A program made the position numbers and the translations under genes. Source: SSC4 sp964443225 (lineage in GTDB: Bacteria; Chloroflexota; Anaerolineae; SSC4; Amarolineaceae). Taken from it: a DNA stretch of 64,000 bases. The notes beneath the pieces are model-generated. The model was not told where the DNA came from. It saw only the letters and a program-made list of their open reading frames with translations, and did not search any database. Location of the stretch: NCBI GenBank assembly GCA_964443225.1, contig CAYUCC010000001.1, positions 88,920 through 152,919 on the forward strand, given 5' to 3'. This document shows, in pieces, positions 43,985-53,538 of the stretch (within the stretch, counting starts at the first letter, position 1; the number at the start of each line of letters is the position of its first letter).

Positions 43985-45484
43985 CTACCGCAGCCACATC
44001 ACAGACGACAACGACATCGGAACGATCCGCGGATCGGGAACGCTGACGTCGTCCTCCAGGGTCACGAGCAGCCCAAAGGGCGCATTGTACACGGTTTTCT
44101 CCAGAAAGGCGCGCAGGCCGCGGGTGTCGTCGTGCACATCGATGCGCCGCCGGTACTTGACTTCGACGGGAATGCGGTACATACCAACCGTCAGAACGAA
44201 ATCAACTTCGGGCTCGGCACCGCGCGTGGGAAAATGGGCGATGTCCAGGTTGGGGATCGCACCGAGGAAGTAACCCAGCGTGCTCTCAGCCAGGCGGCCC
44301 GCCAGGTCGCTGAGATGCGGATACGCCGCCAGCTGCGTTGGATCGAGCGGAACGATCTCTTGCAGCCAACTGGCGCGCAGCGAGTGATCGCTGAGGCAAA
44401 TCTTGGGCGGCGATTTCTGACGCTTGAGACGCAGTTCCAGCGGCTGGATGAGCCTGATCAACAAGGTTCCATCCAGGAATCGCAGGTAACTCAGGATACG
44501 ATTCCAGCCGATATCACCGGCATAGGCCTGCTGAATCTCCGGCACAAACGCGGCCTGGCCCGGCGCCTGCCCGGCATACCGGCAGCACAGCCGAAAGACC
44601 TCCTCCAGCAGCTTCGCGTCCCGCTTCTGACCGCGCGGCCCGATGCGCAGGTCGTGCTGGATCGCGCGTTGGACGATCGTCTCATTGAGATAGTCGGCCA
44701 TCTCGGGCCAGGGCACGTCAGCCCGCTCCTGGGCAATCGGGTAGGCCCCGCGGTCGGAGAAAGCCCTGAACGCCTGCCGGCGAACCTCCCCCGCCTGCCG
44801 GCTGCGCTCGATCCCGTCACGCCAAAAATCGATCGTTGCCACGTGTTCCAGGCCGTTGTCCGCCCAGTACGGCTGCTCGTCGTACCCAAAACGTAAACCG
44901 GCGATTTCACGTAACAGGAGGGGACCCAAATCGACGGTGGTGATGCGTCCGGCCAGGCTGTCGCGGCCGGCTTCGATGCGCAGGGAGGAGCTGCCGGTCA
45001 GCAGTACGCGCACGTCGTGATTATCTACCAGCTGCTTGACCTGTGGCGCCCAGTTGTCAAGGTTCTGTACCTCGTCCAACAAGATGTAGGCAATGCGCCC
45101 GGCGCGAGCACTTTCGTTGAAGGTCGAATTGAGCCTGGATGTCTCGAACCAGCGGGCAATCGCCAGAATCGGATCGCTCAGACCGCGCAGGCTCGGGATG
45201 TCATCGAACGGCACGTAGAGGATTCGATCCGCAGCGACGCCATCGGTCAGCAAGTTCTCCATCAGCTGGCGCAGCAGAACAGTTTTTCCAACCCGACGTG
45301 GGCCGCGCAATACCGTCGCGGGCGTCAGGCCGCTGGTCAACAGCCGCCATAACCGCTTGAAAACCCAACGACGAAAGCGTGGGGTCAGGGGACCCGGCCT
45401 ACCTACCCAGTGTGGGTTCAGCTGCACCAGATTGTCGGCTAATTCATGGGGTATGTTCCCGGAAGATAGATGGTTCTGGTGCAT
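43985..45484 (-). CDS. AAA ATPase with DUF4143 domain
   Basis: A 499-residue ATPase of the AAA_14/DUF4143 class. Walker A is GPRRVGKT at 61-68, Walker B is YILLDEVQNL near 137, and a sensor-like LLTGSSSLRIE follows. The C-terminal DUF4143 part ends with PEVDFVLTVGMYRIPVEVKYR, which carries a D-x(n)-E-x-K pattern like PD-(D/E)xK folds. The biological role of this family is not settled; members cluster with mobile and conflict genes. It is on the same strand as hsdR, 57 bases upstream, so co-transcription is possible. Confidence 0.88.
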   Translation of the reverse strand: MHQNHLSSGNIPHELADNLVQLNPHWVGRPGPLTPRFRRWVFKRLWRLLTSGLTPATVLRGPRRVGKTVLLRQLMENLLTDGVAADRILYVPFDDIPSLRGLSDPILAIARWFETSRLNSTFNESARAGRIAYILLDEVQNLDNWAPQVKQLVDNHDVRVLLTGSSSLRIEAGRDSLAGRITTVDLGPLLLREIAGLRFGYDEQPYWADNGLEHVATIDFWRDGIERSRQAGEVRRQAFRAFSDRGAYPIAQERADVPWPEMADYLNETIVQRAIQHDLRIGPRGQKRDAKLLEEVFRLCCRYAGQAPGQAAFVPEIQQAYAGDIGWNRILSYLRFLDGTLLIRLIQPLELRLKRQKSPPKICLSDHSLRASWLQEIVPLDPTQLAAYPHLSDLAGRLAESTLGYFLGAIPNLDIAHFPTRGAEPEVDFVLTVGMYRIPVEVKYRRRIDVHDDTRGLRAFLEKTVYNAPFGLLVTLEDDVSVPDPRIVPMSLSSVMWLR

Positions 45485-45753
45485 GATCGTTGGTCCAGTT
45501 CACGTGAGCCGCCCAAGAGAATACGCTCTCTGCTACCGTTTCCATGGCGAAATCGACAGGGTGAAACATGTGATGTGCGAACATCGCAGATTGAAAAACC
45601 GGCCGGGCGAAATCGAGACGCCCCCATTCTAACATGACCGCGGACATCGAGCAAAGGATATGCATCGGCAAATCCAATCATACAGCCACCATGCCGCAGC
45701 GCGCCCAGTGGAACAGCTCACCAAACCAGCAAGGTCGCCCGGCACAATCGCAA

Positions 45754-45792
45754 TCCCTATCCCCTGGCCCCTAACCCCCAACCCCCATTCCC
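45754..45792. repeat. C-rich CCCCTAACCCCCAACCCCC repeat
   Basis: The reverse complement of the G-rich repeat at 16456-16500. It lies in the 45485-45820 gap at the boundary between the defence island and the surface-protein region. No gene, promoter or other structure is evident in the rest of that gap. Confidence 0.6.
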
Positions 45793-45820
45793 CGAATCCG
45801 TTGACAGTAATCCGTTCCCC

Positions 45821-47131
45821 CTACTCCCCCAACAACCGCCGCGCCTCCATCAACGCCTGCGCTGCCGCATCCAGCCGACGACGCAGCTCGGGACGCGGAT
45901 CATCGTGAGGCGGTGGTGGCGGCGGCGGCGGCGGTGTGCCACCCGCCTCGCGCGCCAGCGCTTTCATCGTTTCCACCGCCGGCATGTGACCAATCTGCGC
46001 CTGCGGCCAGTTGTACTGCGGCTCACGCCAGTCCATGAACCAATCCCCGTAGAAGGCATCGGCCTCGAACACGCCGCTGTAGTCACCCATCACCTTGGCG
46101 CCCATGATCCAGAAATACCCTGCCTTGATCCAATCCGGCCGGCGGTAGCCGCCCAGGTCGATCTCCCCCTCCAGCCAGCGGCACACCAGGGTGACGTGGC
46201 GGGCGTGCTCGGCGGGCGTCAGCCGCGGGTACCGTTTGTCCAAATCCTGCCAGGGTCGCGGCCCCATCTCGGTGATGCGGCAGGGAACCGCCGCCTGTGC
46301 GCCGAGTGCGGTTTTCATGTGATGCTCGTGCACCAGCCAGCCCATGTAGTTGTCGGCATCGTCGAAGATCGTGCAGCCCGGTTTGGCATCGAGGCGTCGC
46401 CGCTCGTTGATGTACTCGCGCGGGTAACCGTGCCAGTACCAGCGGTCGAGGGCGTTGTATTCCTGTTCCGTCAGCTGCTCGCCCTGCTGGTGCACGTCGT
46501 CGAAGGGGTAAGGTTTGCCCTTCCAGATCAGGCGGTTGAACGGGTAGAGGTGAATGTTGACGCACAACCCACGCCCAAACAGGTCACCGGCGCCGAGATC
46601 GATGGTAATCTGAAACTGGTTGATGTCTTTGCCCGGGTTGAGCGGCGGCAGTGCCATCTCCATGCCCAGGGAAATCCCGTGCCGGCACGCCGGCAGCGCC
46701 CAGGCAATCGACTGCACGGGCCAATCGGCGGGCACGATGTGGTCTTTCCATTCGCGGTCGTCGTTGGGCTCGTTCCACACCTGGACATGTTTGATGCCCG
46801 CTTTGGCCAGGCTGTCCAGGACGTGGTTGGGGATCGAGTTGGGCCGGATGCCGCTGAAGTCGCTGAGGCGGATGGCCGGTTCGACGCCGATACTCAGCAG
46901 GTCGCGCACCATGCCCTCGAAGCCGGGCTGTGCGTTGGCGGGAATCCGCCTGGGATCAAAGGTGCCGCTGATAGGATCGTAGTGGCGCATGCCGCTGATG
47001 TCGTGACAGATGAAGAGGCCGCCAATGCCCAGCTCCTGCATCTCACGCAGCCAGGTGTCCCAGTTGGGCACGTTGTCGTGCTGAAAGGTGGAGCGCCAGT
47101 GGAAGCCTACCCGGTTGAGTTTGCGTGTCAT
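45821..47131 (-). CDS. Glycoside-hydrolase-like (beta/alpha) barrel protein with Pro-rich helical tail
   Basis: A 436-residue protein; ATG at 47131 overlaps the stop of the gene before it. The body reads like a TIM-barrel glycosidase of clan A: FHWRSTFQHDNVPNWDTWL at the start, and VQVWNEPNDDREW at about 120, where NEP provides the acid-base Glu as in GH5/GH39. A nucleophile Glu may be in ITEMGPRPW near 305. There is no signal peptide. The C-terminus switches to TPPPPPPPPPHDDPRPELRR and a 30-residue helix ending MEARRLLGE. The neighbouring gene has the same tail. Function is uncertain; the tail suggests that both proteins attach to the same partner. Confidence 0.7.
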   Translation of the reverse strand: MTRKLNRVGFHWRSTFQHDNVPNWDTWLREMQELGIGGLFICHDISGMRHYDPISGTFDPRRIPANAQPGFEGMVRDLLSIGVEPAIRLSDFSGIRPNSIPNHVLDSLAKAGIKHVQVWNEPNDDREWKDHIVPADWPVQSIAWALPACRHGISLGMEMALPPLNPGKDINQFQITIDLGAGDLFGRGLCVNIHLYPFNRLIWKGKPYPFDDVHQQGEQLTEQEYNALDRWYWHGYPREYINERRRLDAKPGCTIFDDADNYMGWLVHEHHMKTALGAQAAVPCRITEMGPRPWQDLDKRYPRLTPAEHARHVTLVCRWLEGEIDLGGYRRPDWIKAGYFWIMGAKVMGDYSGVFEADAFYGDWFMDWREPQYNWPQAQIGHMPAVETMKALAREAGGTPPPPPPPPPHDDPRPELRRRLDAAAQALMEARRLLGE

Positions 47132-47682
47132 GCGGTTCCCTCCAGGAGTGCACGCGCGGCGTCGATTTCGGCCTGCGCCTGGTCGAGCAGGGCTACCAGG
47201 CGGCGACGGGTGGTTTCGTCTAGTTTGGGTGGTTCGTCGTCGGGTGGTGGGGGTGGTGGGGGTGGCGGTGGCGGCGTCACCGCCGCACCACGCTGAAACA
47301 CCAGGAAGAAGCTGCTGTTGGCAGCCGGATTGCCAGGCGCGCCACGCACGAGGCCAGTCACCTGTTCGCTGGTGGCGCTGGGGATGTCGACGGCATAGGA
47401 CAGCCCGGGAAACATGGCAAAATTGCCGAAAAAGTCGTCGAGACCAGGCCCCTTGGTACGCTCGATGCGCGTTTCGGCGGTCTCGGTGGTGAAGCGCACA
47501 CGAAACTCCTGGTCGCGCTGCGGCTGGCCGTTTTCGTCCTGCACGCGTACGAAGATGTGAAACTTGTCGCCGGCCTGGCTGGCATCCAGCCAACGCGCTT
47601 CGACCAGGTGAACCTGGGCGCCAGCCGGTGTCACGACGCGCACGCCCAGGGCATCCAGGCGTGAATCCCAAACTCGTGGCAT
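47128..47682 (-). CDS. Unknown protein with Pro-rich linker and helical tail
   Basis: A 184-residue protein of unknown family. Residues 1-130 look beta-rich (GVRVVTPAGAQVHLVEARWLD, FHIFVRVQDENGQPQRDQEF). After a run of eleven prolines comes DDEPPKLDETTRRRLVALLD and QAQAEIDAARALLEGT, a helix similar to the tail of the glycosidase-like gene that follows with an ATGA overlap. No signal peptide or membrane segment. The two proteins are probably made together and may assemble through their tails. Confidence 0.6.
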   Translation of the reverse strand: MPRVWDSRLDALGVRVVTPAGAQVHLVEARWLDASQAGDKFHIFVRVQDENGQPQRDQEFRVRFTTETAETRIERTKGPGLDDFFGNFAMFPGLSYAVDIPSATSEQVTGLVRGAPGNPAANSSFFLVFQRGAAVTPPPPPPPPPPPDDEPPKLDETTRRRLVALLDQAQAEIDAARALLEGTA

Positions 47683-47759
47683 GATGGTGTCTCCTTTGTT
47701 GGGTCAGGGTTGTAGGAACGCAAAGAGAACGAAAAACGCCCATCTCGCGGCGGGTGATG

Positions 47760-48413
47760 TCATGCGGTCAAGTCTACTGCCATACCGTGTTTGTTGTCAA
47801 ACAGCGTATCGCGCCCGCCGCGGTACAGAAAAACCACCCCCACCATCGCCATGACGTGGTACAGCCCGTTATGGTCGAGCGGGCTGAGTGCGTCGAACCC
47901 GCTGTACTGCACGAGCGATGCCAGAAGCATGATCACAATGCCGGCGATCAAGACCCACGAGCCGGTGCCGCGCCGCAGTCCGAGGATATTCATGACCAGG
48001 AGCAGCAGGATGACCGGCACGTAGTTCACGATCACCACCCAGAACCGGCCAACGACAAAAATGAGGACGGCCAATACCGCAAACTGAACCAGGCCGATTA
48101 GGAGGAAGGGCAAAAACCAGCGTGGGGCAAAAAACTGGCGCACCGTGGTCAGCCAGACAGACAGGATCATGCCGCCCAACACCAGCCAGGTCAGGCGGTA
48201 GAGCGGAATCTGATCCTGCAGCCCCGCCGGCTCGATGAAACCGTGATCGATCCCCCCCAACAGCGCACTCGTGCCCAACGTCAGCAGGGCAGCCGTCCAG
48301 AACCATAGGGCCGAGCCGCGGGCCTTGGGCCGGGCGACGAGGAGACCGCCCAGAAAGAAGACTTCGCAGGCCAGGATGAAATTGGTGATGGCCGTCACGG
48401 CCAGGGGTGTCAT
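47760..48413 (-). CDS. Seven-helix integral membrane protein of unknown function
   Basis: A 217-residue protein with about seven hydrophobic helices from residue 5 to 205, short loops, and positively charged residues (RPKAR, RRGT) on alternate sides. It resembles DUF6962-type membrane proteins in size and layout; this is a weak call by pattern. It is on the same strand as the preceding surface-protein gene and separated from it by a GTGAAACGTGA repeat. Confidence 0.6.
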   Translation of the reverse strand: MTPLAVTAITNFILACEVFFLGGLLVARPKARGSALWFWTAALLTLGTSALLGGIDHGFIEPAGLQDQIPLYRLTWLVLGGMILSVWLTTVRQFFAPRWFLPFLLIGLVQFAVLAVLIFVVGRFWVVIVNYVPVILLLLVMNILGLRRGTGSWVLIAGIVIMLLASLVQYSGFDALSPLDHNGLYHVMAMVGVVFLYRGGRDTLFDNKHGMAVDLTA

Positions 48414-48422
48414 GGGCGGTTC

Positions 48423-48502
48423 GTGAGGCGTGAAACGTGAAACGTGAAACGTGAGGCGTGAAACTTGGACTCACGCCTCACGAATCACGCCTCACGAGTC
48501 AC
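48423..48502. repeat. GTGAGGCGTGAAACGTGA array with inverted partner
   Basis: Five tandem GTGARRCGTGA-type units (48423-48464) face TCACGCCTCACGAATCACGC-type units (48469-48502), forming a long possible hairpin two bases from the stop codon of the first large surface-protein gene. Same family as 18559-18611. Confidence 0.75.
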
Positions 48503-48504
48503 AT

Positions 48505-51500
48505 CTAGCGCTTGCGGCGCAGCCAGTAGGCGGCCAGCAGCGCCAAACCACCCGCCAGCGGCACCGCGGCCACCGGCAGTGCGGCCGGTGCTGGCAGCGC
48601 AGGCGGGGTCGCCAGCGATATGTCACCGATCGTGAGCGCCGTCGGCGTCAGCACGGTCAGCGTCACCGGTACGACCACCAGGTCGGTGCCGTTGCCCGGA
48701 CCCGGATCGGGATCGTTGCTGTCGATACACAGGTTGGCGGTGTACGTGCCGGCCGCCAGGCTCGTGGAGTCGAAGCTGACCGTGACCGGTGTCGCAACGC
48801 CACCACTGTTGGCCCCCGCCGCCGGCGCCACCGACAGCCACGGTACGTCGACCAGATTGGTACACACGGTCGGCGGCGCGACGTACTCGATGTACTGGGC
48901 ACCACCGCCGGTGAACTTGGTCGATACCACGGTGTTGGCACGGTCGATCTCGAAGACACCCGAGCCGTTGGTGGTCAGGATGTTGCCGTTGGGCAGCTCG
49001 TAGACCCCGCGGTTGCCGGTGACGACGCCGTAGACGGCCACCGGTGTGCCCGCCGACGTGAATTCCATGACGCCCGAGTTGGGCGTGCTGAAGTTGGCGA
49101 CCAGGACATTGCTGTTGCTGGCGCCCGCGACCTGCTCACCAAAGGCGACACTGCCCGCAAAGACTCCCAGCGGCGCACCGGTGAGATCGAAGCTGAGCAC
49201 GTTGTCACTGTTGATGCCCGGGACCAGCCAGTCGGCCGTGCGCGGATAGACGTCGAAGGGACCGTCCAACCCACCCGCGGCATTGGCCACGAAGTTGCCC
49301 AGGTAGTTGCCGCTGGTGTCGAACTCCGCCACCGAATCCTGGTTCGTGCCGCCAGTCACCGTGACCAGCAGGTTGCCGTTGGGCTGCAGGTCGATGCCGA
49401 TGATGTTGTCGAGGATCGCCGTGTTGACGCCGCCCGCCGGGGCGAAGACGCCCAGGTAGTTGCCGTCCAGGTCGTATTCCTGCACGACGTCCTTGATCTG
49501 GTCGGCCACCAGGATGCTGTCCCCGCTGGCACTGAGAATGGCGTTCTTCGGCGTCGACAGGTTGGTGGAGTCAGCTGGGATGAAGTCGGCATCCACCAGG
49601 TTACCGGTTGTCGGGTCGAAGGCCATCACGCGGTCATTGGTCGAGTCAGGCACCAGCAGCAGGCCGGTAGTGAGCAGCAGGCGTCGCGCTGCGGCGTGCG
49701 CCGCCGGATCGCGCGCGGGCAGCGTCGGCGGGGTGATGCCGTCTTCACCGCTGCGTTCCACCGCCTCGTCGGGCTGCCAGGCACTGGGTGCTGTGGGCTG
49801 TGCGCCGGCGGGCGCCGTTGGGATGACCACCGGCTCCTCGAAGATTTGCCAGTTCAGCACACCACCGCCGGTGTTGGTAATCGTCAACGTGTCCTGCATG
49901 ACCACGTTTGGCGGCTGCGAGCTGCTCAGGCTCAGTGGGAAGACGTCGATGTTGGGCACACTCGGTCCTGGCACGGTGACCGTGGCGGTATCGGTGGCCG
50001 AAACCTGGTTGATGGGGCCGGCGTTGTAGGCCGTCCAGGTGGCGGTGTTGACCGTCGTCACGGCGATGTTGGTCGTTTCCGTCAGGAAGGCCGATGCACT
50101 GGGTGCCAGCGCATAGGGGAAGCCGCTCAGGAGTGATCCCAGCTCGCTGTCGACCAGGTCGTGCAGGTTGAGCGTTGCATCACCGGTGTTCGTCACCTCG
50201 TAGCAGTAGGTGACGGCACCACCCCCTGCCGGCAGCGTGATCTCGTCGGTCGTGGCACAGACGCTGGGGTCGGTACCGACGGTCTTGTCGAGCGTGATGG
50301 CCGGCGACGGCAGTTCGACCGTGACAGTCGCCACATCGGTAGCCGTGACGCCGCCGCCTTCAAAGAGGTTGTAGGCTGTCCAGGTCGCGGTGTTGACGGT
50401 CGTGACGGCGATATTGGTCGTCTCGGTGACGAACGCCGACGCGCCGGGCGTCAGCAGGTAGTTGAAACCGGCGAGGATGTTGCCCAGCTCGCTGTCCACC
50501 AGGTCGTGGGTGTTGAAGCTGACGTCACCGGTGTTCGTCACTTCGTAGCAGTAGGTCACGTCACCGCCGCCGTAGGGCAGCGTGATCTCGTCGGTCGTGG
50601 CGCAGACGTTGGGGTCGGTGCCGACGGTCTTGTCCAGGCTGATGGCCGGGTTTGACGGGATCGGTTCGCAGGCGGTGATGAAGGCGTCGTCCACCTCCCA
50701 CCACCAGTCGTACGTGCCCTGCGCGTAGTGCCAGCGCACCTGGACGTCGTTGTCGCCTGCTGCGCCGGTCAGCGCCTGGTCGACCAGCAGAGGCCCGCGA
50801 TGGTCCTCGTCCCAGGTGAACAGGTTAGCCCAGTTGGCACCGCCATCGGTGCTGACGTCCAACAGCCCCTGGTCGCCGCCCGCGGCGAGGTCGTTGTAGT
50901 CGGTGTTGAACGACACCGTCGGGCTGACCAGGCCGGTGAAGTCGAGCAGGCCGGTGGTCATGATCGTATCCAACGTGCTGCCGGAACCGCAGCGGTCGCT
51001 GTCGGCGATGGCGAAGGGGCCAGTGCCGCCGGTCAGGTTGGCGCGGTTGGCGGGGTTGGTGTTGGTCCACTCGGGCACACCGGGGGCGACGCAGCCGCTA
51101 CTGGTGTTGGTCACGGTCCAGCCCGCCGGTGGGAAGGGATTGTCGAAGAACGCGTAGTCGAGCGTGACCTCGTCGAAGCCCGCCGGGCAGTAGCTGCGCA
51201 CGTTGACGGTGGCCGTGTCCGACGCCGTCGCCGTAGGCCCGCCGTCAGGCGGGTTGTAGGCCGTCCAGGTGCCGGTGTTGGTCACGGTGTCGTAGACCAT
51301 GGCCGGCTGGATGTGCGAATAGGTCGCGCTGGGGGCCAGGGCGTAGTTGACACCGGTGAAGATCGTACCCAGCTCGCTGTCCAACAGGTCGTGGACGTTG
51401 AGTGTGTTGAGGCCGGTGTTGCGCACCGTGTAGCAGTAGTAGACGTCGAAGCCGCCCGGTGGAACGGTGATCGAGTCGGTGGTGGCGCAGACGGCGGGCA

Positions 51501-52980
51501 CCGTGCCAACCGTTTTGTTCAGCTCGATCGCATAGGCCGGCGGCGGGTCGCCGCAGATCTCCAGGCTCCAGCTGGACAATATGCCGCCGCTGGTGTTGGC
51601 CGTGTCGTCGGCGAGCTGCAAGGTCCACGTGCCGCCAGCCGGCGTCCCGTTGAACGTTGCCAGCCGGCCGGGCTGCTCGGGCTGGTTGACCATACCGGAG
51701 ACGACAGTGAAGGCGCCCATGGGCAGCGCCGCCTGGTCGTCCAGGCCAATGTCCATGCCCGGCTGGGCGGCCGCGCCGATGTCCGTGAACAGCGGCGTAC
51801 TGACTGCCGTCGGACCGACCAGCGTCACGTCCAGGTCAGGCATGTTGGTGTGGGTCAGCACGATGGTGGCGTTGATATCGGTGATGGACGAGGTCACCGT
51901 GCCTGGCACCACGATGGTCGACGTGGCCGTGCCCACGCCAGGGCCGATGGTTTTGGGCACGTCGGCGCTGGTGAAGGTGGTGCAGTTCTGCTGAACCACC
52001 TTGGGATAGATGCTGACGCTGAGGTTGTAGGTCGCGTTGGGGCCCAGGCCGGTCGAGCTGGCGCTGTCGACATAGGCGTAGTAGGTGCCGGCCTGCTGTA
52101 CCGTCATGAAGAAGGCCTCAGCGTGCGGCTTGGTAGTGCCCCCGTCGTTGGCAACCAGGAAAAAATTGTTCAACACCCCGAAGCCGAGGCGTCCATTCCA
52201 GTTGGTGTTACTGGCCACACGGCCAGGGTCCATGTCCAGGCCAAGGTACACCGAGTCGCCGGCGTTCAGGGTGAACGAGAAGAGGTCGGGATCGGTGGTC
52301 GCGAGCATCGTACCCGTCATCCAGCCCGAGGCGGCCAGCGGCGTGGCGGTGGTCGTGTCGTTGTTGGGTTCGACCTCAGCCGTGGGCGCCCCACTCTGCA
52401 CGCGCACGTGCAGGTAGTAGGGTGTAATCGTCGCCGTGGTGCTGAAGCCGTCGACCCGGACGTAATAGGTGCCGTCGGCCGGGATGATCGTCCCGCCGAT
52501 CGCCGACGATGTGGCGCTGAAGCTGCCGTTGTCGTCGTCCGACTCCAGCACCGTGGTGCCGTCGGACGCGTAGATGTCCACGATCGTGTCGGTCGATCCG
52601 CCGTTGGACCACTGCGTTTGTGCGGCGGCGTAGACCCGGTCGCCGGCAGTGGCGGTGAAGGAGAAGAAGTCGACCTCGGTCGCCGGGCTGATGGTGCCGT
52701 AGACGGCGACCTGGCTGCCGGGCAGCGCGTTAGCGGTAGCCGCGGTGTCGTTGGGCTCGGTCTCGTTGAAGAAGCCCATGCCGGCTGGGATGTTGGTGAA
52801 CGAGGCACCGGTCTCCGCTGCCTTGCCCAGGACGTCGTCGCCAGTGACTTCGACGATCTGGAAAGGCCCGGTGGGTTGGGTTGGTGGTGCAGACTCCTGG
52901 GCAGCGAGCGGCAGCACGGAGCTGATCACCAGCACCAGCAGCATGAGTAACGCCAGGAATCGGAAGGACTTGCGTTGCAT
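48505..52980 (-). CDS. Large secreted multi-domain surface protein 1
   Basis: A 1491-residue secreted protein; ATG at 52980 follows GAGGAGG. A signal peptide (about 1-27, LPLAAQES) is followed by two PPC-type beta domains (NETEPNDTAATANALP; EVEPNNDTTTATPLAASG), a proprotein-convertase P-like domain (TNMPDLDVTLVGPTAVSTP), three CARDB/DUF11-like modules each starting DKTVGTDPxVCATTDEI with a Cys pair (VC and YCY), a BACON-like stretch (NIDVFPLSLSSSQPPN), and a beta-propeller (GNLVDADFIPAD, NGNLLVTVTGG). The C-terminus ALPVAAVPLAGGLALLAAYW-LRRKR is a membrane-spanning segment with a basic end, the layout of a cell-surface sorting signal. No catalytic residues are seen. Likely role: adhesion or an outer layer. 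Confidence 0.85.
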   Translation of the reverse strand: MQRKSFRFLALLMLLVLVISSVLPLAAQESAPPTQPTGPFQIVEVTGDDVLGKAAETGASFTNIPAGMGFFNETEPNDTAATANALPGSQVAVYGTISPATEVDFFSFTATAGDRVYAAAQTQWSNGGSTDTIVDIYASDGTTVLESDDDNGSFSATSSAIGGTIIPADGTYYVRVDGFSTTATITPYYLHVRVQSGAPTAEVEPNNDTTTATPLAASGWMTGTMLATTDPDLFSFTLNAGDSVYLGLDMDPGRVASNTNWNGRLGFGVLNNFFLVANDGGTTKPHAEAFFMTVQQAGTYYAYVDSASSTGLGPNATYNLSVSIYPKVVQQNCTTFTSADVPKTIGPGVGTATSTIVVPGTVTSSITDINATIVLTHTNMPDLDVTLVGPTAVSTPLFTDIGAAAQPGMDIGLDDQAALPMGAFTVVSGMVNQPEQPGRLATFNGTPAGGTWTLQLADDTANTSGGILSSWSLEICGDPPPAYAIELNKTVGTVPAVCATTDSITVPPGGFDVYYCYTVRNTGLNTLNVHDLLDSELGTIFTGVNYALAPSATYSHIQPAMVYDTVTNTGTWTAYNPPDGGPTATASDTATVNVRSYCPAGFDEVTLDYAFFDNPFPPAGWTVTNTSSGCVAPGVPEWTNTNPANRANLTGGTGPFAIADSDRCGSGSTLDTIMTTGLLDFTGLVSPTVSFNTDYNDLAAGGDQGLLDVSTDGGANWANLFTWDEDHRGPLLVDQALTGAAGDNDVQVRWHYAQGTYDWWWEVDDAFITACEPIPSNPAISLDKTVGTDPNVCATTDEITLPYGGGDVTYCYEVTNTGDVSFNTHDLVDSELGNILAGFNYLLTPGASAFVTETTNIAVTTVNTATWTAYNLFEGGGVTATDVATVTVELPSPAITLDKTVGTDPSVCATTDEITLPAGGGAVTYCYEVTNTGDATLNLHDLVDSELGSLLSGFPYALAPSASAFLTETTNIAVTTVNTATWTAYNAGPINQVSATDTATVTVPGPSVPNIDVFPLSLSSSQPPNVVMQDTLTITNTGGGVLNWQIFEEPVVIPTAPAGAQPTAPSAWQPDEAVERSGEDGITPPTLPARDPAAHAAARRLLLTTGLLLVPDSTNDRVMAFDPTTGNLVDADFIPADSTNLSTPKNAILSASGDSILVADQIKDVVQEYDLDGNYLGVFAPAGGVNTAILDNIIGIDLQPNGNLLVTVTGGTNQDSVAEFDTSGNYLGNFVANAAGGLDGPFDVYPRTADWLVPGINSDNVLSFDLTGAPLGVFAGSVAFGEQVAGASNSNVLVANFSTPNSGVMEFTSAGTPVAVYGVVTGNRGVYELPNGNILTTNGSGVFEIDRANTVVSTKFTGGGAQYIEYVAPPTVCTNLVDVPWLSVAPAAGANSGGVATPVTVSFDSTSLAAGTYTANLCIDSNDPDPGPGNGTDLVVVPVTLTVLTPTALTIGDISLATPPALPAPAALPVAAVPLAGGLALLAAYWLRRKR

Positions 52981-53332
52981 GTGTGTTTCCTCCTCGAACG
53001 GATGTGGTTTGATCGAACACGGGTGGGCCATTGACGCCAGGGTATCGGGTATGGACCAGCGACTCCTTTCTTCAGTGAGAAACCGCAGAGGTCAGCGGAC
53101 TTCGGGTGATCAACGGTCGACGATACGCAGTTTGTCCAACAGCTCCGCTATCACCCGGGAACCGAGGCATCACGGTGAGCTGGTGTCGGGAACAGATTCA
53201 TAAATTGCCTGGTTGAATGACCAGGGCACCGCACAACTTTCTTGCGCCGGCACTCAGGAATGGCCGGTCGTGAGTTGTCTGGAGTTGAGATCGGAGGGTG
53301 GCCCTGGTTATCAGGGTGCAGACAGTGCCAAT

Positions 53333-53361
53333 AGTTTACAGCAAAGTGAGCGGATGGTCAA
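53333..53361 (-). promoter_or_regulatory. Promoter of large surface protein 1
   Basis: On the minus strand, -35 TTGACC (53361-53356), a 17-base spacer and -10 TAAACT (53338-53333). The hexamers and spacing are the same as for surface protein 2. The leader is about 345 bases and contains the conserved element near 53041-53090. Confidence 0.7.
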
Positions 53362-53392
53362 GCATTGGGTGGCATGGCGCTTTGCGCTGCGA

Positions 53393-53427
53393 AAGGAGCG
53401 GAGCTGCAAACCCCAGCTCCGCTCCTT
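53393..53427. terminator. 13-bp hairpin between the two surface-protein genes
   Basis: AAGGAGCGGAGCT at 53393-53405 pairs with AGCTCCGCTCCTT at 53415-53427 around a 9-base loop. It lies after the stop of surface protein 2 and upstream of the promoter of surface protein 1. A T-rich stretch (CGTTTTC) follows on the plus strand. On the minus strand it can terminate the surface protein 2 transcript. Confidence 0.75.
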
Positions 53428-53484
53428 CGTTTTCATGTCTGATCGACGCTTACTGCCCCTATCGAAACAGGGGCGGGCGTGTGG

Positions 53485-53526
53485 CGCGTGAGGCGTGGTC
53501 GTGCTGACATCCTCACGCCCCACGCC
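53485..53526. repeat. GCGTGAGGCGTGG/CCTCACGCC inverted repeat
   Basis: CGCGTGAGGCGTGG (53485-53498) is imperfectly inverted as CCTCACGCCCCACGCC (53511-53526), 13 bases from the stop of surface protein 2. It is related to the arrays at 18559 and 48423. Confidence 0.6.
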
Positions 53527-53538
53527 GTACGCATGGCG

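Noticed and set aside
45439..45681. Small minus-strand frames of 77-80 codons in the gap after the DUF4143 gene
   Set aside because: No ribosome site, no conserved pattern and overlapping alternatives in two frames; not supported as genes.
50728..52950. Plus-strand frames of 740 and 561 codons opposite surface protein 1
   Set aside because: Repetitive Val/Gly/Arg-rich shadow translations of the beta-rich minus-strand gene.
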